Shown: one piece after another, positions 8,515 to 17,822 of the stretch
Layout of the letters: every line of letters begins with the position of its first letter
Numbering within the stretch: the stretch's first letter is position 1
Source of the DNA: Nocardioides mangrovicus
GTDB lineage: Bacteria > Actinomycetota > Actinomycetes > Propionibacteriales > Nocardioidaceae
NCBI RefSeq assembly: GCF_003674065.1
Contig: NZ_RDBE01000010.1
Location: 856,528-920,527, forward strand
Direction: 5' to 3'
Length of the DNA stretch: 64,000 nt
The notes under the pieces: generated by a model
What the model saw: only the letters and a program-made list of their open reading frames with translations
Databases searched by the model: none
What the model was told of the DNA's origin: nothing
Program-made: the position numbers and the translations under genes

Positions 8515-9589
8515 CCTCGATGAAGGCTTCGACGCTGGCTCGGCCCTCGTCGTCGGGGCGCTGCACCGGCGGGGACTTCATCAGGTACGACGACGCCGAG
8601 AGCAGCGGTCCGCCGATGCCGCGGTCCTTGGCGATCTTCGCGGCGCGGATGGCGTCGATGATGATGCCGGCGGAGTTCGGGGAGTCCCAGACCTCCAGCT
8701 TGTACTCCAGGTTCAGCGGTACGTCGCCGAAGGCGCGGCCCTCGAGGCGCACGTAGGCCCACTTGCGGTCGTCGAGCCACTGCACGTAGTCCGAGGGTCC
8801 GATGTGCACGTTCTTGTCGGCGATCTTGCCGCCGAGCGGACCGTGCAGGTTCGAGGTCACCGACTGGGTCTTGGAGACCTTCTTCGACTCCAGCCGCTCG
8901 CGCTCGAGCATGTTCTTGAAGTCCATGTTGCCGCCGACGTTGAGCTGGTAGGTGCGGTCGAGCACCACGCCGCGGTCCTCGAACAGCTTGGCCAGCACGC
9001 GGTGGGTGATGGTGGCGCCGACCTGCGACTTGATGTCGTCGCCGACGATCGGCACGCCGGCGTCCTCGAACTTCTTGGCCCACTCGGGGTCCGAGGCGAT
9101 GAAGACGGGCAGCGCGTTGACGAACGCGACGCCGGCGTCGATCGCGCACTGGGCGTAGAACTTGTCCGCCTCCTCCGAGCCGACGGGCAGGTAGGAGACC
9201 AGCACGTCGGCACCGGTCTCGCGCAGCACCTGCACGACGTCGACCGGCTCGGCGTCGGACTCCTCGATGGTCTGCCGGTAGTACTTGCCGAGCCCGTCGA
9301 GGGTGTGGCCGCGCTGCACGGTGATGCCGGTCGGCGGGACGTCGGTGATGCGGATCGTGTTGTTCTCGCTGCTGTTGATCGCCTCGGCCAGGTCGAAGCC
9401 GACCTTCTTGGCGTCGACGTCGAAGGCGGCGACGAACTCGACGTCGCGCACGTGGTAGTCACCGAACGTGACGTGCATGAGACCCGGCACGTCCGCCGCC
9501 GGGTCGGCGTCCTTGTAGTACTCGACTCCCTGCACCAGGGAGCTGGCGCAGTTGCCCGTCCCCACGATCGCTACACGTACCGAGCCCAT
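8498..9589 (-). CDS. ino1: Inositol-3-phosphate synthase
   Basis: Converts glucose-6-phosphate to 1L-myo-inositol-3-phosphate in an NAD-dependent reaction. This is the first step to phosphatidylinositol and mycothiol in Actinobacteria. The N-terminus has a Rossmann NAD site GTGNCASS (about residues 10-17). Further family motifs are [31 protein letters not shown] and [11 protein letters not shown]. The 363 aa match the short actinobacterial enzyme. I chose ATG 9589 because AAGGAG (9596-9601) lies 6 nt upstream. A GTG at 9610 overlapping the padR stop is possible but has no SD. padR-ino1 adjacency matches Rv0047c-Rv0046c. Confidence 0.95.
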   Translation of the reverse strand: MGSVRVAIVGTGNCASSLVQGVEYYKDADPAADVPGLMHVTFGDYHVRDVEFVAAFDVDAKKVGFDLAEAINSSENNTIRITDVPPTGITVQRGHTLDGLGKYYRQTIEESDAEPVDVVQVLRETGADVLVSYLPVGSEEADKFYAQCAIDAGVAFVNALPVFIASDPEWAKKFEDAGVPIVGDDIKSQVGATITHRVLAKLFEDRGVVLDRTYQLNVGGNMDFKNMLERERLESKKVSKTQSVTSNLHGPLGGKIADKNVHIGPSDYVQWLDDRKWAYVRLEGRAFGDVPLNLEYKLEVWDSPNSAGIIIDAIRAAKIAKDRGIGGPLLSASSYLMKSPPVQRPDDEGRASVEAFIEGTVER

Positions 9590-9595
9590 CGGCTT

Positions 9596-9601
9596 CTCCT
9601 T
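9596..9601 (-). promoter_or_regulatory. Shine-Dalgarno site fixing the ino1 start
   Basis: AAGGAG on the minus strand, spaced 6 nt from ATG 9589. It decides for the ATG over the overlapping GTG at 9610. Confidence 0.8.
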
Positions 9602-9606
9602 TGTCG

Positions 9607-10167
9607 TCACTTATCCGGGGTGGTGTTGGTCTGTTGGTGCTGGTGGCTGTCGCGTTCGGTCTCGATCAGCCCGGTGAGCCAGGTCAGCTCGCGCTCGACC
9701 GACTCGACGCGGTGGCGGTGCAGCTCCTGGGCGTACCGGTCGGCGCCGGCGCGCACCGGTCGGATCCGCTCCAGCCGCTCCTGCAGCCGCGCCCGGCGCC
9801 CCTCGAGCACCCGCAGCCGGACGTCGCCGGCGGACTGGGCGAAGAAGGAGAACCGGACGTCGAAGGCGTCGTCCTCCCACGCGGCCGGGCCCGACTCGCT
9901 CATCTGCGCGGCGAAGTGCTCACGGCCGGCGTCGGTGATCGTGTAGGTGATCCGCTGACGGCGGGCGACGGCGTCGGGTTCGAAGGCGTCGGTGACGTAG
10001 CCCTGCCGCAGCAGCTTCTTCAGCGCCGGGTAGAGCGAGCCGTAGCTGAGCAGCCGGCTCCAGCCCAGCAGCAGGTTGAGCCGCTTGCGCAGCTCGTAAC
10101 CGTGCAGCGGCGACTCCAGGAGCAGGCCGATCACGGCCATGTCCAGCGAGTCACTGCGCTTCGTCAC
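9607..10167 (-). CDS. PadR-family transcriptional regulator upstream of ino1
   Basis: A 186-residue repressor-type protein. The PadR winged helix occupies residues 6-85, with the [14 protein letters not shown] and [16 protein letters not shown] signatures, and a coiled C-terminal dimerisation region (PF10400-like) follows. I chose GTG 10167, preceded by GAGAGGA at a good distance; a longer frame to 10248 would run through the operator-like repeat. It is co-directional with ino1 and ends just before it, so it probably controls ino1 and itself. The homologous pair exists in mycobacteria (Rv0047c-Rv0046c, from memory). The effector is unknown. Confidence 0.9.
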   Translation of the reverse strand: MTKRSDSLDMAVIGLLLESPLHGYELRKRLNLLLGWSRLLSYGSLYPALKKLLRQGYVTDAFEPDAVARRQRITYTITDAGREHFAAQMSESGPAAWEDDAFDVRFSFFAQSAGDVRLRVLEGRRARLQERLERIRPVRAGADRYAQELHRHRVESVERELTWLTGLIETERDSHQHQQTNTTPDK

Positions 10168-10195
10168 GATGGGTCCTCTCGATGTGTTCGCACAA

Positions 10196-10212
10196 TATAT
10201 CGAGGTGATATA
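10196..10212. promoter_or_regulatory. Candidate PadR operator
   Basis: TATATC-GAGGT-GATATA, an AT-rich inverted repeat with 6-bp arms, sits 29 bp upstream of the padR GTG in otherwise GC-rich DNA. The minus-strand TATATT within it may also be the -10 box of padR. Autoregulation is inferred. Confidence 0.6.
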
Positions 10213-10376
10213 AAGCGCCACGCGGTCATCGCGGGAGCGCCGTGCCACCGGCGGCGGTGCTGCCGCTGCTCCTGCTGGCCCCGCGATCGAGCAGCGAGAC
10301 CGGCTCCCGCCCCGATGCCGGACGTGGGTGGCGGCGGTGAGGTGGGTCCTAGCGGGCGCCTCGTACCCTCGTTGCC

Positions 10377-12587
10377 GTGACTGAGCGCAAGCCCGGGCGG
10401 CGACCGGCCGCCCCCACCCGGAGCACGACCCCGGGCGGCACCAGCCGACGCCCGGCCAAGAAGGGCGGCAAGTCCGGCGGCAAGAAGCGGGGCGGGTGGC
10501 GGCGGCTGCTGCGCGTGGCGGTGATCTCGGGGCTGTGCCTGGTCATCGTGCTGGCCCTGGGCCTGGTCTTCGCCTACAACGTGACCTCGGTGCCCGACCC
10601 CAACACCGACTTCCAGACCCAGACCACGAAGGTCTACTACGCCGGCGGCAAGGCCTCCCTGGGCACGTTCGTGGACCAGAACCGCGAGTCGATCGCGTAC
10701 TCCAAGATGCCCAAGTCGCTGCGCGACGCCGTCATCTCCGCCGAGGACCGCAGCTTCTGGACCAACCAGGGCATCGACCCCAAGGGCATCTTGCGTGCGG
10801 CGTTCTCCAACGCCTCCGGCAACGCCACCCAGGGCGCCTCGACGATCACCCAGCAGTACGTGAAGATCCTCTACCTGACCTCCCAGCGCACCTACACGCG
10901 CAAGCTCAAGGAGGCGCTGGTCTCGCTGAAGCTGCAAAAGCAGCAGTCCAAGCGCGAGATCCTCAAGGGCTACCTCAACACCATCTACTTCGGCCGCGGC
11001 GCCTACGGAGTGCAGGCCGCGGCGCAGGCGTACTTCCGCAAGGACGCCGACCAGCTCAACGTGCGCCAGTCGGCCGTCTTGGCCTCGGTGCTCAACTCAC
11101 CGGGCAACCTCGACCCCGCCGACGGCGAGAGCGCCCAGCAGCGGTTGCTGTCTCGGTACCGCTACGTGCTGGCGGGCATGGCCAAGATGGGCAACCTCGA
11201 CCCCGACCTGGCCACCCGTTACGAGCAGCGGCTGCCGGTGTTCCCGAAGATCCCGAAGTCCAACCGGCTGGCCGGCCAGAAGGGCTTCATGCTGCAGATG
11301 ATCCGCGATGAGCTGAAGACCCTGCACTTCACCGACTCCCAGATCGACGGCGGCGGCCTGCGCATCACCACCACCTTCTCGAAGAAGTACATGGCCGACA
11401 TGCAGAAGAGCGTCGAGGACGACCGTCCCACCGGGCTCAAGGGCCTGCACACCGGCGCGGTCAGCATCGACGTCAAGACCGGTGCCGTCCGCGCGATCTA
11501 CGGCGGCCAGGACTACCTCAAGAGCTCCTTCAACTGGGCTGAGGCGGGTGCGCAGCCGGGCTCGACCTTCAAGGCGTTCGCGCTGGCGGCCGGCATCAAG
11601 GCCGGGTTCAGCCTGAAGGACACCTTCGACGGCAACTCCCCGCTCACTCTCGACGACGCCAACAAGACCGAGATCAAGAACGAGGGCTCGGGCGACGGCA
11701 CCAGCTACGGGTCGGCGGTCAACCTCATCAGGGCCACCGAGGAGTCGATCAACACCGCCTTCGTCGACATGACGCAGTCGATGCCCAACGGTGGTCGCAA
11801 GATCCTCGCCATGGCCGACGCCATGGGCATCCCGGTGGACAAGACCTCGCTGCAGCCCAACCTGGGCATCTCGCTCGGCTCGGAGCGGGTGGGAATGCTC
11901 GACATGGCCAACGGCTACGCGACCATCGCCAACGCCGGCAAGGAGCACCCCTGGTTCGTGGTGCAGAAGGTCTCCGACGCCGACGGCAAGGTGCTCTACC
12001 GGGCCCGCCGCGACGACACCCAGGTGCTCGACCCCGACATCGCCGCCGACGTCTCCTACGCGCTGCAGCAGGTGGTCAGCAACGGCACCGGCACCGCGGC
12101 CCAGGCGATCGACCGCGACTCGGCCGGCAAGACCGGCACCGCGACGGCCGGCGACGACGGGCACGTCTCCAGCTCCTGGTACATCGGCTACACCCCCCAG
12201 CTGGTGACCGCCGTGATGTACGTGCGCGGTGACGGCAACGACCAGCTCGACGGCTGGCTTCCGGGCCCGTACGGCTACTTCGGGGCCGGCTACCCGGCCC
12301 ACACCTGGGCCGACATCATGAGCGGCGAGCTCGAGGACGTCGACGACGACGTGAAGTTCCCCGACCCGGTCTACGTCGACGGCACGGCGCCCAGCTCGGG
12401 CCACGCGCCGTACACCCCGCCGCCGCCGTCGAAGAAGCCCAAGAAGACCAAGACCCCCAGGCTGACCTCGACGCCATCGGCGACGCCCACCTCCGCGGCG
12501 CCCACCACCGCGGCGCCCACGACCGCGGCGCCCACCACCGCGCCCCCGACGACGGCGCCGCCGGTCACCGTGACGCCGACCCCGTGA
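10377..12587 (+). CDS. ponA: Bifunctional class A penicillin-binding protein (glycosyltransferase/transpeptidase)
   Basis: Polymerises and crosslinks peptidoglycan. It has a basic cytoplasmic tail (1-45), one membrane helix (46-67), and a GT51 domain with SAEDRSFW (Glu123 catalytic) and GASTITQQYVK. The transpeptidase domain has Ser396-Thr-Phe-Lys399, Ser457-Ile-Asn and KTGT from Lys585. After about residue 690 comes a Pro/Thr-rich tail of TTAAP-type repeats, typical of PonA1-like proteins. The total is 736 aa. GTG 10377 is the start; no clear SD was found. The stop overlaps the next gene's GTG. The same neighbours occur around Rv0050. Confidence 0.95.
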   Translation: MTERKPGRRPAAPTRSTTPGGTSRRPAKKGGKSGGKKRGGWRRLLRVAVISGLCLVIVLALGLVFAYNVTSVPDPNTDFQTQTTKVYYAGGKASLGTFVDQNRESIAYSKMPKSLRDAVISAEDRSFWTNQGIDPKGILRAAFSNASGNATQGASTITQQYVKILYLTSQRTYTRKLKEALVSLKLQKQQSKREILKGYLNTIYFGRGAYGVQAAAQAYFRKDADQLNVRQSAVLASVLNSPGNLDPADGESAQQRLLSRYRYVLAGMAKMGNLDPDLATRYEQRLPVFPKIPKSNRLAGQKGFMLQMIRDELKTLHFTDSQIDGGGLRITTTFSKKYMADMQKSVEDDRPTGLKGLHTGAVSIDVKTGAVRAIYGGQDYLKSSFNWAEAGAQPGSTFKAFALAAGIKAGFSLKDTFDGNSPLTLDDANKTEIKNEGSGDGTSYGSAVNLIRATEESINTAFVDMTQSMPNGGRKILAMADAMGIPVDKTSLQPNLGISLGSERVGMLDMANGYATIANAGKEHPWFVVQKVSDADGKVLYRARRDDTQVLDPDIAADVSYALQQVVSNGTGTAAQAIDRDSAGKTGTATAGDDGHVSSSWYIGYTPQLVTAVMYVRGDGNDQLDGWLPGPYGYFGAGYPAHTWADIMSGELEDVDDDVKFPDPVYVDGTAPSSGHAPYTPPPPSKKPKKTKTPRLTSTPSATPTSAAPTTAAPTTAAPTTAPPTTAPPVTVTPTP

Positions 12588-14035
12588 GCGAGCCCGAGCA
12601 GCCGCCCGTGCAGGCGCCGGTCCACCCCAGCCACGCCGACCCCGTGGCGCGGGCCTGGTCGGAGCGGATCGGCGGCCCGGTGGGCGGCCACGCCCGGCCG
12701 CACGCGTGGTGGACCCCGGTCCGGGTGATCCTGGCCGTGGCCACGGTGGTGTGCTGCCTGGCCCTGGTGCAGAAAGGTCCGTGCATCCAGACGCAGTGGC
12801 TCAACAACGACGTCCGCTACTCCAAGATGTGCTACTCCGACATCCCCTACCTCTACGTCGACCGCGGCCTGGCCGAGCACCACTGGCCCTACAGCGACTC
12901 CGACGGCCGCTACCAGGCGATGGAGTATCCGCCGGGCATCGTCTACGTCGCCTGGGCGGCGTCGTGGCTGACCGTCCCGTTCGCCACCGGCCCGCCGCAG
13001 AGCGTGCGGGCACACACCGAGCCGGACTCCTTCTGGGGTCTGCCCGGGATGACGCAGGAGATCAACCGCAACTTCCTGGTCAACGCGGTGATCCTGCTCG
13101 GGGTGGCGCTGCTGGCGACGTTCTGCCTGGTCGGGGCGGCCGGCCCCCGGCCATGGGACGCGATGGCCTTCGCCGCCTCACCGACGCTGTTGGTGACCGC
13201 GCTGATCAACTGGGACCTGCTGGCCGTCGCGTGCGTGGCCGGGGCGCTGTGGGCCTGGGCGCGCGGTCGGCCGGTGGTCACCGGGCTGCTGCTCGGGATC
13301 GGCACGGCGGTGAAGCTCTACCCGTTGTTCCTCTTCGGTGCGTTGCTGGTGATCTGCCTGCGCCGCCGCGACCTGCCGGCCCTGGGGCGCGCGCTCGTGT
13401 CCGGGCTGCTGGGCTGGGTGGTCCTCAACCTGCCGGCCGTGCTCACCGGCGCGCCGCAGTGGCGCTACTTCTGGCACTTCAACTCCGAGCGCGGGCCCGA
13501 CCTGGGGTCGCTGTGGCTGGTCATCTCCGACTCCGCGAACCCGATCTCCGCCCACACCGTCAACGTGTGGTCGTGGCTGGTGTTCGCCCTGGCCTGCCTG
13601 GGCGTCCTGGTGCTGGGGCTGGTGGCACCCCGCACCCCTCGCCTGTCGCAGCTGGGGTTCTTGGTGCTGGTCGCGTTCTTGATGGTGAACAAGGTCTACT
13701 CCCCGCAGTACGTGCTCTGGCTGCTGCCGCTCGCGGTGCTGGCGCGGCCCCGCTGGCGCGACCTGCTGCTGTGGCAGGTCGGTGAGCTGTTCTACTTCGG
13801 GATGGTGTGGCTGCACCTGGACAACGCCCTCGCATCGGGCACCTCCGGGGGCGGCGACCCCGCCTACACCATCGCGATCCTGGTCCGGGTGGTCGCCGAG
13901 CTGTATCTGACCTCGATGATCATCCGCGACGTGCTGGTGCCCGAGTACGACGTGGTGGGTGGGGCCCCGAGTGAGGCTCCGGAGTCCGATCAGGCTCAGT
14001 CGACGACGACCCGGTCGAACCCGGTGGTGGTGTAG
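12584..14035 (+). CDS. GT87/DUF2029-like polyprenol-phosphate-dependent glycosyltransferase (membrane)
   Basis: A 483-residue multispanning protein, the counterpart of Rv0051 by position. A first helix (about 45-65) is followed by an extracytoplasmic loop with Cys residues and an Asp-containing YSDIPYLYVDRG segment, where GT-C enzymes keep a catalytic acid. Roughly ten further helices follow, including a loop LLLGIGTAVKLYPLFLFGAL typical of DUF2029/GT87 mannosyltransferases. The GTG start overlaps the PBP stop (GTGA), so the two genes are probably coupled. The acceptor and sugar are unknown. The 3' end overlaps the convergent racemase-like gene by 40 nt. Confidence 0.82.
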   Translation: MSEPEQPPVQAPVHPSHADPVARAWSERIGGPVGGHARPHAWWTPVRVILAVATVVCCLALVQKGPCIQTQWLNNDVRYSKMCYSDIPYLYVDRGLAEHHWPYSDSDGRYQAMEYPPGIVYVAWAASWLTVPFATGPPQSVRAHTEPDSFWGLPGMTQEINRNFLVNAVILLGVALLATFCLVGAAGPRPWDAMAFAASPTLLVTALINWDLLAVACVAGALWAWARGRPVVTGLLLGIGTAVKLYPLFLFGALLVICLRRRDLPALGRALVSGLLGWVVLNLPAVLTGAPQWRYFWHFNSERGPDLGSLWLVISDSANPISAHTVNVWSWLVFALACLGVLVLGLVAPRTPRLSQLGFLVLVAFLMVNKVYSPQYVLWLLPLAVLARPRWRDLLLWQVGELFYFGMVWLHLDNALASGTSGGGDPAYTIAILVRVVAELYLTSMIIRDVLVPEYDVVGGAPSEAPESDQAQSTTTRSNPVVV

Positions 14036-15075
14036 CGCACGCGCACGTCGACCTCCTCGCCCACCTCGGGCGGCCGGACGCCGGCGGGCAGCAGCAGCAG
14101 CGAGACCTGCATGTGGGGCGGTTCGGCGAAGAGCCGACGCTTGCCGGCCACCGTGAACGGCGACCTCGCCCACCCGGCGGCCTCCAGCCCACCGCGGGCC
14201 AGGGTGCCGGCGCGCGAGCGCACCGAGGTGTCGCCGGCCGGTGCCTCGAGCCCGATGCCCTGAGCGGTGCCGCCGGCCACGACCAGCAGCGTGCCCGAGC
14301 GGGGCGCGCTGCGTCCGCGGTAGCCGTAGGGCGTGCCCCGCTCGAGCGGGTGCACGTCGAGCACGGTGGCGCGAGGGTGCAGCGCCCCGCGGTCGCCCAG
14401 CCACAGGGCGGTGCCCACCCGGGGCCGGAAGACGTGCTCGGGATAGGAGGCGCGCAGCCGGGCCAGCTCGGTGTCGGCGAGGTGGGAGACCCAGACGGTG
14501 CGGGTGTCCAGGTCGGCGGCGACGACGTCGGTCATCAGCCGCTCGACCTCGCCCAGGTGCCCTCCGCCGCCCGTGCCGTCGGTGCCGTCGGCCAGCGGCA
14601 GGTGCAAGGCGATGCCCTCGACGCTGACGTTGCCCGGCACCGAGGCCACCGCCTCGCGCAGCCCGGTGCCGCTGAAGCCGTGGCGGCGCATCGAGGTCAT
14701 CAGCTCCAGCACCACGCGCGGGCCGGTGCCGGGCAGGTCGGCGCGGCGGACCAGGTCGGCCAGGTCCTCGCTGCGGCCCACGGTGTGCACCACCCGGCGC
14801 GCCAGCGGGCCCGCCAGCGGTGCGTCGTGGAAGGGGCGCCACGGGGTGAGCACCAGCACCGAGCCGGCGAAGCGGGTGCGGACGGTCTCGATCTCGTCGT
14901 ACTGACCGACGGCAACGGTGTCGGCGCCCAGCCAGGCCGAGCGCCGGGCCAGCCGGGCCAGGCCGAAGCCGTAGCCATTGCCCTTCGCCACCGGCACCAG
15001 ACCCGGCTCGGCCTCAGCGGCTGACCGCAGGTGCGCGCGCCAGCGGTCGCCGTCGACGTAGAGCGTGAGCGGCAT
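13996..15075 (-). CDS. Alanine-racemase-family PLP protein
   Basis: A 359-residue protein resembling the alanine racemase fold III barrel. The PLP lysine is Lys31 in VPVAKGNGYGFG, and the C-terminal part has a PRVGTALWLGDRGAL strand. It diverges from canonical Alr in the C-terminal beta domain, so its substrate need not be alanine. The ATG start overlaps the femX-like stop by one base (TGATG), so it is translated from the same message. Such racemase-like genes next to femX are common in Streptomyces and related genera (from memory). A role in precursor or bridge amino acids of peptidoglycan is inferred. Confidence 0.8.
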   Translation of the reverse strand: MPLTLYVDGDRWRAHLRSAAEAEPGLVPVAKGNGYGFGLARLARRSAWLGADTVAVGQYDEIETVRTRFAGSVLVLTPWRPFHDAPLAGPLARRVVHTVGRSEDLADLVRRADLPGTGPRVVLELMTSMRRHGFSGTGLREAVASVPGNVSVEGIALHLPLADGTDGTGGGGHLGEVERLMTDVVAADLDTRTVWVSHLADTELARLRASYPEHVFRPRVGTALWLGDRGALHPRATVLDVHPLERGTPYGYRGRSAPRSGTLLVVAGGTAQGIGLEAPAGDTSVRSRAGTLARGGLEAAGWARSPFTVAGKRRLFAEPPHMQVSLLLLPAGVRPPEVGEEVDVRVRYTTTGFDRVVVD

Positions 15076-16190
15076 CAGCGTCGCCTCATGTAGGCACTGA
15101 AGCCGGCGTAGAGGGCCCGGTTGAGCGGCAGGTCCCACTCCCCGGCGTACTCCACGGCCTCACCGCCGGTGCCCACCTTGAACTGCACCAGCCCGGCGTG
15201 CGGGTCGGCGGGGTCCAAGGTGTCGGTGATGCCGCGCAGGTCGTAGACCTCGCAGCCGCCGGCCAGGGCGTCGCGGATCATCGCCCACTGCACCGCGTTG
15301 GACCCGCGCACCTCGCGCTTGTGGCTGCTCGAGGCGCCGTAGGAGTACCAGTAGTGGGCGCCGACGCGCACCGAGAGGGTGGCCGCCACCAGGTCGCCCT
15401 CGTGGCGCGCGGCCCACAGCCGGATCCGCTCGGGGTCCTCGGCGCCGAGCGCCGCGACCATCGTGCGGAAGTACGACAGGGGGCGCGGGGTGAACCCGTC
15501 GCGCGCCGCGGTCTCGGCGTAGAGCCGGTGGAAGTCGGCGACGTCGCAGTCGGGCGCCACCTCCACCCCGGCCTTGGCGGCCTTCTTGATGTTGCGCCGC
15601 CACAGCTGGTTCATGCCGGCCAACACGTCGTCCTCGCCGCGTCCCGCCAGCGGCAGCATGAAGTTGAACTGCGGCTGCCCTGCGGTGAACCCGCCGGTGC
15701 CGCCGAGCTGGCGCCAGCCCTGCTCGCGCAGCGTGGAGACGACGCGGGCGCCGACGACCTCGCGCTCGGTCGGCGCCAGCTCGGTCAGCGAGCCCACACC
15801 GGCGTCGGCGATGCCGTCCTTGACCTGCTGCGCGCTCCAGCGCCGGCACGCCACGGGCGGCCCGATCCGCACCCCGAAGGCACCGCGTCGCCGCAGCTCC
15901 TCGGTCATCGGGTTCAGCAGCGCGGGCAGGTCGTCGCTCGACCAGTCGAGCACCGGTCCTTCCGGCAGGTAGGCCAGGTAGCGCTTGAGCCGGGGCAGCC
16001 GACGCAGCAGCACGAGCCCGACGCCGATCAGCTCCTCGCCGGCGTACCAACCCAGCGAGAGCGAGCCCCACTCCGGCTTGACCAGCGCCCAGGCGGGGGT
16101 CTGCAGGAAGCTGGCCCCCCGCTCCCGCACGAACCCCAGGTGCGTCTCGGCATCGATGACGCGGACGCCGGGGTGGGTGGTGGAGGGCAC
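15075..16190 (-). CDS. femX: FemX/FemAB-family peptidyltransferase
   Basis: A 371-residue member of the FemABX aminoacyltransferases, which add amino acids from aminoacyl-tRNA to lipid II to build the interpeptide bridge. It has the double GNAT-like fold signature: SFLQTPAWALVKPEWG near the N-terminus, LKRYLAYLPEGPVLDW, a central NQLWRRNIKKAAKAGV motif, and the C-terminal YDLRGITDTLDPADPHAG and QFKVGTGGEAVEYAGEWDL. The last motif is the family's terminal block. The serine-type coiled-coil arm is missing, as in other FemX-like actinobacterial forms. It is upstream of and coupled to the racemase-like gene. Confidence 0.88.
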   Translation of the reverse strand: MPSTTHPGVRVIDAETHLGFVRERGASFLQTPAWALVKPEWGSLSLGWYAGEELIGVGLVLLRRLPRLKRYLAYLPEGPVLDWSSDDLPALLNPMTEELRRRGAFGVRIGPPVACRRWSAQQVKDGIADAGVGSLTELAPTEREVVGARVVSTLREQGWRQLGGTGGFTAGQPQFNFMLPLAGRGEDDVLAGMNQLWRRNIKKAAKAGVEVAPDCDVADFHRLYAETAARDGFTPRPLSYFRTMVAALGAEDPERIRLWAARHEGDLVAATLSVRVGAHYWYSYGASSSHKREVRGSNAVQWAMIRDALAGGCEVYDLRGITDTLDPADPHAGLVQFKVGTGGEAVEYAGEWDLPLNRALYAGFSAYMRRR

Positions 16191-16200
16191 GGCGACGACC

Positions 16201-17028
16201 CTAACGAGCCTCGAGCAGCCGCCGGGTGGTGCGCCACAGGGAGGCGGTGGGATCGATGATCGTGAAGTGGTCGCCGCCTACCTCGGTGAAGCTCGCGGTG
16301 CCGCCGGCCGCGCGATCGAGCGCGACGTAGCGAGTGCTCTGGTCACGAGGCACGGTGGTGTCGTCGCGCCCGCGGACGCAGGCCACCGGGCAGCCGGCCG
16401 GCACCAGCAGCGCGGGATCGCCGAGCCGGTAGCGCCGCGGCACGGCGGTGGGGCTGCCGCCCATCAACTGCTCGACCGCGCCGCCGCCGAGCTGCTCGGC
16501 GTAGCCGTGGGTGAGGTCGAGCACGCCGGCCAGGCTGACCACCCGCGCGGGCCGCACCCGAGGTGCCCCGCCGGGGGTGGCGTCGGTGCGCGCGGCCGCC
16601 CACACCGCGAGGTGGCCACCCGCGGAGTGGCCGAGCACCCGGACGTCGTCGTGGGGCACGTCGAGCGCGCGGACGTGGTCGACGCCGGCCGCGACGTCCT
16701 CGAAGGTGTGGGGCCACCCGCCGCCGTCGCCGAGACCGCGGTACTCCAGGTTCCACACCGCCCAGCCCGCCCGCTGCAGGGTGCGGGCGATCGGCGTCAT
16801 CAGCGAGAGCGTGTACTGGGAGGACCAGTAGCCGCCGTGGATCGTCACGACCGTCCCCCGGGCCGTGCCCTGCGGCAGGTGGAGCTCGCCGAACCGGTGC
16901 GCACCGGAGGCATAGCGGACCCGCCGGGCTCCGGCGGCGCGCGACGGCGCGGGGTCAGACGTGCCGCAGGCCGCTGCGCCCCAGCCGACCAGCCCGGCCG
17001 CGAGCAGGCTGCGTCGGCTGCTCCTCAC
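16201..17028 (-). CDS. Alpha/beta hydrolase lipoprotein
   Basis: A 275-residue secreted hydrolase. The N-terminus has twin Arg (residues 5-6), a short hydrophobic stretch and a lipobox-like AAACG with Cys21, so Tat export with lipid attachment is likely. The alpha/beta fold shows the oxyanion HGGYW (64-68), as in carboxylesterases and arylformamidases, and the nucleophile elbow GHSAGG with Ser135. The distal acid and His are in VRGRDDTTVP and GGDHFTIID. The GTG start overlaps the nfo stop (GTGA). The substrate is unknown. Confidence 0.85.
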   Translation of the reverse strand: MRSSRRSLLAAGLVGWGAAACGTSDPAPSRAAGARRVRYASGAHRFGELHLPQGTARGTVVTIHGGYWSSQYTLSLMTPIARTLQRAGWAVWNLEYRGLGDGGGWPHTFEDVAAGVDHVRALDVPHDDVRVLGHSAGGHLAVWAAARTDATPGGAPRVRPARVVSLAGVLDLTHGYAEQLGGGAVEQLMGGSPTAVPRRYRLGDPALLVPAGCPVACVRGRDDTTVPRDQSTRYVALDRAAGGTASFTEVGGDHFTIIDPTASLWRTTRRLLEAR

Positions 17029-17822
17029 AGGTGCTCGCGCAGCCAGGCGAAGTCGGCCAGGTGCTCGGCCGCGCCGCCGGGGGTCTCGCACACCACCGGT
17101 GCGCCCGCCTCGCGGACGATGCCCGCGAACTCGTCGGACGGCAGCTGGCCGGAGCCGAAGTTGGCGTGCCGGTCGGCGCCGGAGTCGAAGGTGTCGCGAC
17201 TGTCGTTGGCGTGCACGAGATCGATGCGGCCGGTGATGCCGAGCACCTTGGCCACCGCCGTGCCCAGCTCGATCCCGCCGGCCCAGGCGTGGCAGGTGTC
17301 GAGGCAGAAGCCGACCTGCTCGGCGCCCTCGGCGCGGGCCACGGCGTCCCAGACGCCGGCGATCCGGTCGAGCTGGCGGGCCATCGCGTTCTCCCCGCCG
17401 GCGGTGTTCTCGATGAGCAGCGGGATCTTCAGGTCGGTGGCCTCGATGGCCTTGCGCCAGTTGTCGAAACCCTTCGCGGGGTCGTCGCTCTTGTTCACGT
17501 GACCGCCGTGGACGACCAGCCCGATCGCGCCGATCTCGGCGGCGGCGTCCATGTGCTGCTGCAGCAGCTTGCGGCTGGGGATGCGGATCCGGTTGTTGGT
17601 GGTGGCCACGTTGACGATGTAGGGCGCGTGGACCACCAGGCTCACCCCGGCAGCCTGGGCCGCCTCGCGCAGCGCAGCCGCGCCGCCGGGGTAGCGGATC
17701 TCGGGACCCTGGTAGCCCTGCGGGTCGCCCAGGAACAGCTGCACCAGCGTCGTGTCGCGGGCCTGCGCCTCGGCGACCGGGTCGTTCTGCTCGACGTGGG
17801 CTCCGATGGTGAGGTCCGCCAT
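17025..17822 (-). CDS. nfo: Endonuclease IV (AP endonuclease)
   Basis: A 265-residue Zn-dependent TIM-barrel nuclease that cuts 5' of abasic sites in base-excision repair. Metal-ligand motifs are visible in order: VVHAPYIVN, GLVVHGGHV, LLIENTAGG, FCLDTCHAWAGG, and DLVHANDSRDTFDSGADRHANFGSG. ATG 17822 was chosen because it begins the conserved MADLTIGAHV; a frame reaching 17861 has no support. It is the first gene of a two-gene leftward unit with the lipoprotein hydrolase. Confidence 0.93.
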   Translation of the reverse strand: MADLTIGAHVEQNDPVAEAQARDTTLVQLFLGDPQGYQGPEIRYPGGAAALREAAQAAGVSLVVHAPYIVNVATTNNRIRIPSRKLLQQHMDAAAEIGAIGLVVHGGHVNKSDDPAKGFDNWRKAIEATDLKIPLLIENTAGGENAMARQLDRIAGVWDAVARAEGAEQVGFCLDTCHAWAGGIELGTAVAKVLGITGRIDLVHANDSRDTFDSGADRHANFGSGQLPSDEFAGIVREAGAPVVCETPGGAAEHLADFAWLREHL

